Source: an uncultured Legionella sp. (lineage in GTDB: Bacteria; Pseudomonadota; Gammaproteobacteria; Legionellales; Legionellaceae). From it: a DNA stretch of 33,547 nt. Positions 27,936 to 33,547 of the stretch are shown here, one piece after another. Numbering within the stretch: position 1 is the stretch's first letter; every line of letters begins with the position of its first letter. Made by a program: the position numbers and the translations under genes. The notes beneath the pieces were generated by a model, which saw only the letters and a program-made list of their open reading frames with translations, searched no databases and was not told the DNA's origin. Location of the stretch: positions 1-33,547 of the forward strand of contig NZ_CALMPD010000155.1 of assembly GCF_937871865.1 (NCBI RefSeq), in the 5' to 3' direction.

Positions 27936-28071
27936 TAAAATTGGACCAACTGACTTAAAGATTGTGACTATTATACGCACCTGGCTCAAAATTATGTTAA
28001 TTTTGATATAAAATTTCTCACTTTAATTCACATATGCTCTCGCATCTAATATTATATACGCTTTCTTACCG

Positions 28072-28084
28072 AGGTAGACTACCT
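28072..28084 (+). promoter_or_regulatory. Palindrome directly before the purB start that covers the ribosome site
   Basis: AGGTAG, one A, then CTACCT (28072-28084) end right at the purB ATG. The 5' arm contains the GAGGT ribosome site. A five-pair stem with a three-base loop could hide the ribosome site, but the hairpin is weak. Confidence 0.35.
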
Positions 28085-29455
28085 ATGACACTTTCAGCTT
28101 TAAACGCAATCTCTCCCATAGATGGTCGTTATATCAATAAAACAAGATCCTTAAGCCCTTATTTTAGTGAATTTGCATTAACTTATTACCGGTTAATGGT
28201 TGAAATACGTTGGCTCGAATCTTTGGCGGCAAATGAGACCATTTCTGAAGTACCCAAATTAAATGCGCAATCAAAAGAGTTTCTCTCTTCTTTGTTAACG
28301 AATTTTAATGAAGAAGAAGCCGAGAAAGTAAAAGAGTTTGAACGGCAAACCAATCATGATGTAAAAGCGATAGAATATTATTTAAAAGATAAATTTCAAC
28401 ATCATGAGCAACTCAAATCAGTAATAGGTTTCATCCATTTCGCGTGTACTTCTGAAGACATTAATAATCTGGCCTATGCTCTTATGGTCAAACAAGCGAT
28501 AGCTCAGGTCATTCAGCCAACTCTTGCTGAAATCATGGGGAGCATTACCCTGTTAGGTAAGCAACACTGTGATGCCGCAATGCTAGCCAGGACTCATGGC
28601 CAGCCAGCAACACCAACCACTATGGGTAAAGAACTGGTTAATTTTGTAGCACGTATGAAAAGACCTCAACAACAATTAGCCGAAGTGCTGATTCCTGGTA
28701 AATTCAATGGGGCTGTCGGCAATTACAATGCGCATCATATAGCCTACCCCGAGGTTGACTGGCGTAAGCATTGTTCTAATTTCGTGACCTCATTTGGCTT
28801 ATCGTTTAATCCGTATACGACTCAAATAGAACCTCATGATGGTATTGCTGAAGTATCGCAAATTATGGTGAGAATTAATAACATCCTTCTGGATTACAGC
28901 CAAGACATCTGGAGTTATATTTCTCTAGGCTATTTTAAACAAAAAACCATAGCTGCTGAAGTAGGCTCTTCCACTATGCCTCATAAAGTAAATCCGATTG
29001 ATTTTGAAAATGCCGAAGGCAACCTGGGGCTGGCCAATGCTTTATTTATTCATTTCTCTAATAAATTAACCCAGTCACGTTTACAACGAGATCTGTCTGA
29101 TTCAACCGTATTGCGTAATATAGGCGTGGCATTTTCCTATAGTTTGATCGCCTATTATTCTGTAGCCAAGGGTAATGATAAATTACAGATTAATAAATCA
29201 GCACTTGATAATGATTTGGATTCAAACTGGGAAGTTCTTGCAGAGGCAGTGCAGACTGTAATGCGCCGCTATAATGTTCCTGAAGCATACGAGCAATTAA
29301 AAGCTCTGACCAGAGGTCAGGGAATTGATGCAAACAGCCTAAAAGAATTCATAAATAATCTCTCTATTCCAGAACAGGCCAAAGCGCAATTATCCAACCT
29401 GACGCCTGAATCGTACACTGGGCTGGCAATACAGTTAGTTAAGGCATTTTCATGA
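28085..29455 (+). CDS. purB: Adenylosuccinate lyase
   Basis: PurB removes fumarate at two steps of purine synthesis. From the ATG at 28085 it has 456 residues, equal to E. coli PurB. The family signature SSTMPHKVNPIDFENAEGN (near residues 295-313) is intact, with TSEDINNLAYALM near 122 and ARTHGQPATPTTMGKE near 167-182. The start is preceded by GAGGT, 10 bases upstream and inside a small palindrome. It overlaps nadB by 4 nt, forming a purB-nadB-nadA unit. Sharing aspartate-linked metabolism is a plausible reason for the grouping, but that is inference. Confidence 0.96.
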   Translation: MTLSALNAISPIDGRYINKTRSLSPYFSEFALTYYRLMVEIRWLESLAANETISEVPKLNAQSKEFLSSLLTNFNEEEAEKVKEFERQTNHDVKAIEYYLKDKFQHHEQLKSVIGFIHFACTSEDINNLAYALMVKQAIAQVIQPTLAEIMGSITLLGKQHCDAAMLARTHGQPATPTTMGKELVNFVARMKRPQQQLAEVLIPGKFNGAVGNYNAHHIAYPEVDWRKHCSNFVTSFGLSFNPYTTQIEPHDGIAEVSQIMVRINNILLDYSQDIWSYISLGYFKQKTIAAEVGSSTMPHKVNPIDFENAEGNLGLANALFIHFSNKLTQSRLQRDLSDSTVLRNIGVAFSYSLIAYYSVAKGNDKLQINKSALDNDLDSNWEVLAEAVQTVMRRYNVPEAYEQLKALTRGQGIDANSLKEFINNLSIPEQAKAQLSNLTPESYTGLAIQLVKAFS

Positions 29456-31101
29456 AAGACACCTTATCGCAACAAGGACAAACCTTCCAATACGATGTTC
29501 TTGTTATAGGTACGGGTCTTGCTGGATTACATTATTGTTTACAACTATTGGCAATCCAACCACAACTTAAAATTGCATTAATTAGCAAAGCAGAATCCAT
29601 CGAAAGCAATAGCCGCTATGCTCAAGGCGGAATTGCTGCTGTCTTTTCCCCGGAAGATTCCCTGGAATCTCATATTTCTGACACGCTGCTTGCAGGAGAT
29701 GGTCTGTGCTATCACCCAGCAGTCGAGTTTATCATTCGCCAGGGGCCTGACATCATCAAGCAATTGCGCGAATATGAAGTACAATTCAAGCGTGATTCGA
29801 ATGGCGAATTTAATCTGGCTCAAGAAGGTGGTCATTCTCATAGACGTATTTTTAACTGCGGCGATCAGACCGGCTTGACGATTACTCAAACGATGAATCT
29901 TTTAGCCCAACAACAAAAGCAAATTGAATTCTTTGAACATCATGTAGCAGTAAATTTAATTACCCAATATTTACCTCATCGCACAGACAATCAGGGAGAA
30001 GTATTGGGGGCCTATATTCTGGACTGCAAACAAAATCGCATTCATACGTTCTTAGCCAATAGTGTCATTTTGGCCACTGGTGGTGCGGGTAAAACCTATC
30101 GATATACAACGAACCCAATAATCGCCACGGGTGACGGCGTCGCAATGGCTTACAGAGCTGGAGCACGAGTGGGTAATATGGAGTTTTATCAATTCCACCC
30201 CACCCTTCTCCATCACCATAGCCTGAACAATTTTTTAATATCAGAAGCAGTACGTGGTGAAGGAGCATTACTGAAAAATCCTGAAACTGGTGAACGGTTT
30301 ATGAAACATTACGCACCAGATCAACTTGAACTGGCAACAAGAGATGTGGTCGCCCGAGCAATTTTTAGTGAAATAGAACAATGCCAGTCAGGCTTTGTGC
30401 ATCTTGATATTACGCACCAAAGCAAGTCATTCCTGCAAAAACGCTTCCCTCAGATTTACACTACTCTTTTGTCCATAGGCATTGACATGAGCCAGGATAT
30501 GATTCCTGTAGTACCTGCAGCTCATTACCAATGCGGTGGCATTTTGACAGACATCGACGGTAGAACAGACCTAAAACGATTATACGCTATAGGTGAAGTA
30601 GCATTTACCGGACTACATGGTGCAAATCGCCTTGCAAGCAACTCGTTACTCGAAGCATTAGTAATGGGAGGTAATGCAGCCCGTTGCACCTTAAAAGACA
30701 TAGCAACTCCAATTAAATCAATTGATAGCATCCCCAATTGGAGTTCGCCTGGTGAAGTCAATGAACGAAGAGCCAGCCAGATCAATGCTCAATGGCGGGG
30801 TTTAAGAGGAGAAATGACTTCATATGCAGGAATAGTACGTACCGAAGCTGGCCTTCAGGATCTACTACAATTAATAATGAAGCGTAAAAAAATTATTGAA
30901 GAATATTATTGGAAACATTGTATAACAAGGGACTTTATTGAGCTTAGAAATATTGTTCTTAATGCAGAATTGATCGTAAGAGCCGCATTAGCCCGCAGAG
31001 AATCACGCGGAGGCCATTTCCGTGAAGATTTCCCCTATAAAAATGATAAAGCTCAAGAAAGCATTGCCAAACTGGGATTGGTAGATAACTCACTAGACTA
31101 A
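29452..31101 (+). CDS. nadB: L-aspartate oxidase NadB
   Basis: NadB is a flavoprotein that oxidises L-aspartate to iminoaspartate, the first step of de novo NAD synthesis. The 549 residues (E. coli 540) start with the FAD-binding VLVIGTGLAGLHYCLQLL near residue 16, followed by SRYAQGGIAAVF near 54-65. EFYQFHPT near 244, the HYQCGGILTDIDGRT block near 358-372 and GLHGANRLASNSLLEALV near 388-405 are family motifs. It shares a 4-nt overlap with purB and is followed by nadA after a 66-bp gap. Its product is unstable and is normally passed on to NadA. Confidence 0.96.
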   Translation: MKDTLSQQGQTFQYDVLVIGTGLAGLHYCLQLLAIQPQLKIALISKAESIESNSRYAQGGIAAVFSPEDSLESHISDTLLAGDGLCYHPAVEFIIRQGPDIIKQLREYEVQFKRDSNGEFNLAQEGGHSHRRIFNCGDQTGLTITQTMNLLAQQQKQIEFFEHHVAVNLITQYLPHRTDNQGEVLGAYILDCKQNRIHTFLANSVILATGGAGKTYRYTTNPIIATGDGVAMAYRAGARVGNMEFYQFHPTLLHHHSLNNFLISEAVRGEGALLKNPETGERFMKHYAPDQLELATRDVVARAIFSEIEQCQSGFVHLDITHQSKSFLQKRFPQIYTTLLSIGIDMSQDMIPVVPAAHYQCGGILTDIDGRTDLKRLYAIGEVAFTGLHGANRLASNSLLEALVMGGNAARCTLKDIATPIKSIDSIPNWSSPGEVNERRASQINAQWRGLRGEMTSYAGIVRTEAGLQDLLQLIMKRKKIIEEYYWKHCITRDFIELRNIVLNAELIVRAALARRESRGGHFREDFPYKNDKAQESIAKLGLVDNSLD

Positions 31102-31167
31102 CGATATATCAATAATCCCAGATAAAACAAGTAACGGATAGTTCCTATTATTTTAGAGGTAGATTTG

Positions 31168-32511
31168 ATGTTTAAGAATTCGACTATTTACCAACCAGAA
31201 GCAACCTTAATGCATATCCGCAATGATATGAGTATTTGTCAAAGCGACTACCCTCTTGATTGGTATCAGGAAGATTTTATTCCATATGCAGAGGAATATC
31301 TGGCGTTGCCCGATCGCAAACTGACTACCGTGTTGGAGTGGATGAAACCCTACATAAAAAAAGCTCAGGATCATTTTGGGGATAAAATGCTACTGCTTGC
31401 CCATTATTATATGGGAGGCGATATTGTCCGATTGATTGAGCAATTCGGTGGTAAAATTGGTGACTCCTACCAATTGGCTCTGATGGCAGCCAGTCATCCT
31501 GAAAAATCAGTGATTATCGAGTCTGCGGTACATTTTATGGCAGAATCCATCAGCATCTTAGCGAATCCCTCACAGCAGGTGTACATTACCAATCCTAAAT
31601 CAGGTTGCACCATGGAAATGCTTGCCAAGGATTTTATGGTAGAACCTGCGTTTATGGATCTCAACGAACGTTATGGTGCCGAAAACATCCTACCTGTTTG
31701 TTATATGAATACTTCTGGTAGAGTAAAAGCCATGACTGGCGCACAAGGTGGTGCCGTATGCACCAGCTCTAATGTTAAAAAAATATTCCAATGGGCACAA
31801 AAACAAAAGAAAAAAATTCTGTTTATCCCTGACCAGCATATGGGTGAAAATGTAGCCTATTGGTTAGGCATTAATAATCTGGCTTATTGGCCTGGTGGAA
31901 CAGCTGGAGCTCGTTATTCATTACCCGAACAGGATAAGAAAACACTGGATCAATTTGATAAATCAGAACTGATTTTATTTGCCAGTGAATGTGCCGTGCA
32001 TACCCATTATCAACCTGAGATGTGCGAGTACTGGCAAGACAAAGGATATACCACTATTGTTCACCCAGAATGCCGCAATACGGTGATTCGAGCAGCTCAG
32101 CACTCTGGTTCGACAGCGTTTATATGGGATCAGGTTGTCAATGACAAGTCAGGAACCAAGCGCTATGCCATAGGCACTGAAAATCATATGGTAGATAATC
32201 TGAAACAATATTGTAGAGGATTAGGAATCGAGGTAGTTAACCTAGCAGAAGCTCCCAAAAAAGATGATGAAAAAGGAATAGGCTGTGGATGTGCTACCAT
32301 GTCTCGCAACGACCCGCCTCACTTGGTTGCCTTGATTGATTTACTACGCCAGGGAAAAACCATGGCTTATAATGAAGTAAAAGCTGGCGACGTTGTCAAT
32401 GAATTTACAGGAACCAGAAACAGGCTTCCGGTAAATGATCAGCAATGGGTCATAGACAATGCCAAAAAGGCCATGGAAATGATGATTAATATTACAGAAG
32501 ATCGGATTTAA
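31168..32511 (+). CDS. nadA: Quinolinate synthase NadA, long form
   Basis: NadA condenses iminoaspartate with dihydroxyacetone phosphate to quinolinate, using a 4Fe-4S cluster. The 447-residue protein is about 100 longer than E. coli NadA (347). Visible cysteines in the expected contexts are in KSGCTM near 147, SECAVHTHY near 275 and GIGCGCATMSR near 373-375, with HYY near 79 and HFMAES near 122. The extra length is an N-terminal stretch of about 70 residues and insertions between the first two cysteine motifs. An AGAGG lies about 8 bases before the ATG at 31168; a TTG one codon earlier is less likely. A hairpin follows the stop. Confidence 0.93.
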   Translation: MFKNSTIYQPEATLMHIRNDMSICQSDYPLDWYQEDFIPYAEEYLALPDRKLTTVLEWMKPYIKKAQDHFGDKMLLLAHYYMGGDIVRLIEQFGGKIGDSYQLALMAASHPEKSVIIESAVHFMAESISILANPSQQVYITNPKSGCTMEMLAKDFMVEPAFMDLNERYGAENILPVCYMNTSGRVKAMTGAQGGAVCTSSNVKKIFQWAQKQKKKILFIPDQHMGENVAYWLGINNLAYWPGGTAGARYSLPEQDKKTLDQFDKSELILFASECAVHTHYQPEMCEYWQDKGYTTIVHPECRNTVIRAAQHSGSTAFIWDQVVNDKSGTKRYAIGTENHMVDNLKQYCRGLGIEVVNLAEAPKKDDEKGIGCGCATMSRNDPPHLVALIDLLRQGKTMAYNEVKAGDVVNEFTGTRNRLPVNDQQWVIDNAKKAMEMMINITEDRI

Positions 32512-32528
32512 TGCTCTTTTGAATGCAA

Positions 32529-32553
32529 ACCGGGATGCGGTAATGCTCCCGGT
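32529..32553 (+). terminator. Hairpin downstream of nadA
   Basis: ACCGGGA (32529-32535) and TCCCGGT (32547-32553) form a 7-bp GC-rich stem around 11 bases, 17 bp past the nadA stop. The following sequence has few Ts, so it is a probable but weak terminator of the purB-nadB-nadA unit. Confidence 0.5.
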
Positions 32554-32602
32554 CTAGATTCGTACCTTAGCTCATGAGTCGTTTTCCAGGCAACTCTTTG
32601 AG

Positions 32603-32974
32603 TTACAAGTGGCGTGGTAATGAGTTCAACATTCCCTTAACCTCATTTACTGTGGGAACCGCCAAAGGGTATTGTTTTTCAAGACTGCGAACAAACTCCA
32701 AAACATCTTTTGGGGCCTTGAAGTCTTCTCTAACTTTAAATATTAATGCATAAATAAAATTTGCTCTCTGGATGTGGGGCTCACGTTCTGGTCGTTCTTT
32801 GTTATAGAGCTGAGGCTGAATCTCTTTATCTCTTATATCGATCAATTTTTGCAGAACAACGTCCTTAAACTCCCTATCTTCAGGAAGAAGTTCTTCATTC
32901 GGTAGTTTGACAGAGTCTTCGTTATGCGTTCTATTGCTTCCATCATCTATATCATCCACGACTAACATCCTCAT
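32603..32974 (-). CDS. Small hypothetical protein
   Basis: The product has 123 residues that I do not recognise. It is soluble and charged: an acidic N-terminal third (VDDIDDGSN, NEELLPEDREF) and a helical middle (LQKLIDIRDKE, HIQRANFIYALIFKVREDF) with a proline near LAVPTV. No signal peptide or membrane segment is seen. A GGA six bases before the ATG is the only ribosome-site hint; a second ATG two codons later is possible. It could be a secretion-system substrate of Legionella, but nothing specific supports that. The neighbouring DUF3757-like gene lies 113 bp upstream on the same strand. Confidence 0.55.
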   Translation of the reverse strand: MRMLVVDDIDDGSNRTHNEDSVKLPNEELLPEDREFKDVVLQKLIDIRDKEIQPQLYNKERPEREPHIQRANFIYALIFKVREDFKAPKDVLEFVRSLEKQYPLAVPTVNEVKGMLNSLPRHL

Positions 32975-33087
32975 TCAGAATCCATTATGTTTGTTCAATA
33001 GCTAAAACGATTCAAAACAAACAATACTGTATTTCAAATTAAGTATAGTCGCACGATAAATTGATTACAAATTAATCACAAATGCTA

Positions 33088-33471
33088 TTACTCAGTACTC
33101 GCTCCATAAAAATGACATTCAGTCAGACCTTGAGTGCATACATAGCCTCCCAAAGTTTCAATCCAACTGTAGTCACTGCGAGCGGGTATCTTGGTTAACA
33201 CCTGCCACCAAATAGAGTAGTCACCAACTGAATTTCTATAGGTGCATGTGACACCTTGACCATATCGAGCAACAAGAATATTGGCTTTAACGAAACGAGT
33301 ATTTTCGTCCCCTTGTGGCTTATTGGGTGAAAAAGGATTTTCTACCCAGGGAGAAGGTGGAACGCCCCACTTTAAGGAAGTAGTTTCAGGATCAGGGCAA
33401 GTGGTACTATTAGAAATACAGCTACAAGACAGCAGTAATAATCCGGACACTATCACACCTGTTTTTTTCAT
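33088..33471 (-). CDS. DUF3757-like exported/lipoprotein
   Basis: From the ATG at 33471 the product has 127 residues, with an AGAGG 5 bases upstream. The N-terminus is MKKTGVIVSGLLLLSCSC, a lipoprotein-type signal in which either of two cysteines could be lipidated. The mature part has CPDPETTSLKWGVPPSPW, NPFSPN, FVKANILVARYGQGVTCTYRN, YSIWWQV and LGGYVCTQG, a pattern I associate with the DUF3757 family that is common in Legionella. Four mature cysteines could form two disulfides. The function is not known. An in-frame GTG start two codons earlier is less likely. Confidence 0.7.
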   Translation of the reverse strand: MKKTGVIVSGLLLLSCSCISNSTTCPDPETTSLKWGVPPSPWVENPFSPNKPQGDENTRFVKANILVARYGQGVTCTYRNSVGDYSIWWQVLTKIPARSDYSWIETLGGYVCTQGLTECHFYGASTE

Positions 33472-33547
33472 AAACACCTCTTTAATTACAGTTGAACAAA
33501 TTTTTACTCATTTTTTAGATACAGTCATTATTTAGTCACCAGACTTC

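Overview
The window looks like a chromosomal segment of a Legionella species, probably L. pneumophila or a close relative. The evidence is an AT-rich genome with gammaproteobacterial housekeeping proteins (E. coli-like Icd, ClpA/ClpS, PurB, MreBCD), a cysteine-rich secreted protein and a DUF3757-like lipoprotein of kinds I associate with Legionella, and a dispersed palindromic repeat. This assignment rests on protein recall, not on a search.

Layout, left to right. (1) 1-297: the end of a secreted cysteine-rich protein. (2) 623-2913 (+): thiE-thiM-thiD, a thiamine salvage operon. (3) 2869-4904 (-): an LPS pair, a WaaE-like glycosyltransferase and an O-antigen ligase/polymerase, whose 3' end overlaps thiD. 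(4) 5192-7813 (-): clpS-clpA, with inverted repeats upstream and downstream. (5) 8198-9454 (-): icd, with a terminator. (6) 9552-10250 (-): a putative lipoprotein of unknown function. (7) 10464-12913 (-): a two-gene cassette of a CmcJ/NvfI-type oxygenase followed by a cytochrome P450, the most accessory-looking genes here. (8) 13110-13652 (+): rluE. (9) 13846-16245 (-): mreB-mreC-mreD. (10) 16467-16784 (-): comEA. (11) 16875-21627 (-): a tightly packed run of antiporter, nadC, a Firmicutes-style murG and an M20 dipeptidase, with 4- and 26-nt overlaps. (12) 21679-22347: a tandem array of a palindromic element. (13) 22427-24808 (-): ppsA. (14) 25094-26089 (+): a choloylglycine-hydrolase-family Ntn hydrolase. 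(15) 26271-27935 (-): a SulP transporter. (16) 28085-32511 (+): purB-nadB-nadA. (17) 32603-33471 (-): a small hypothetical protein and a DUF3757-like lipoprotein.

How the genes fit together. NadB, NadA and NadC complete de novo quinolinate-to-NaMN synthesis, but nadC sits about 8 kb from nadB/nadA. ThiE, ThiM and ThiD join salvaged thiazole and pyrimidine halves into thiamine phosphate. MreBCD, MurG and possibly the dipeptidase concern the cell wall. The WaaE-like and WaaL-like pair concerns the LPS core and O-chain.

The main things to look at are: (a) the P450/CmcJ-like oxygenase cassette, whose P450 lacks the usual I-helix acid-threonine pair; (b) an 11-G homopolymer that separates a signal-peptide reading frame from the antiporter body and would be in frame with 12 (or 9) Gs, so it is a candidate phase-variation switch; (c) a MurG of the Bacillus-like rather than the enterobacterial type; and (d) the tandem array of the palindromic element that also occurs singly twice in the window. 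No CRISPR array, tRNA, rRNA, prophage or transposase was seen.
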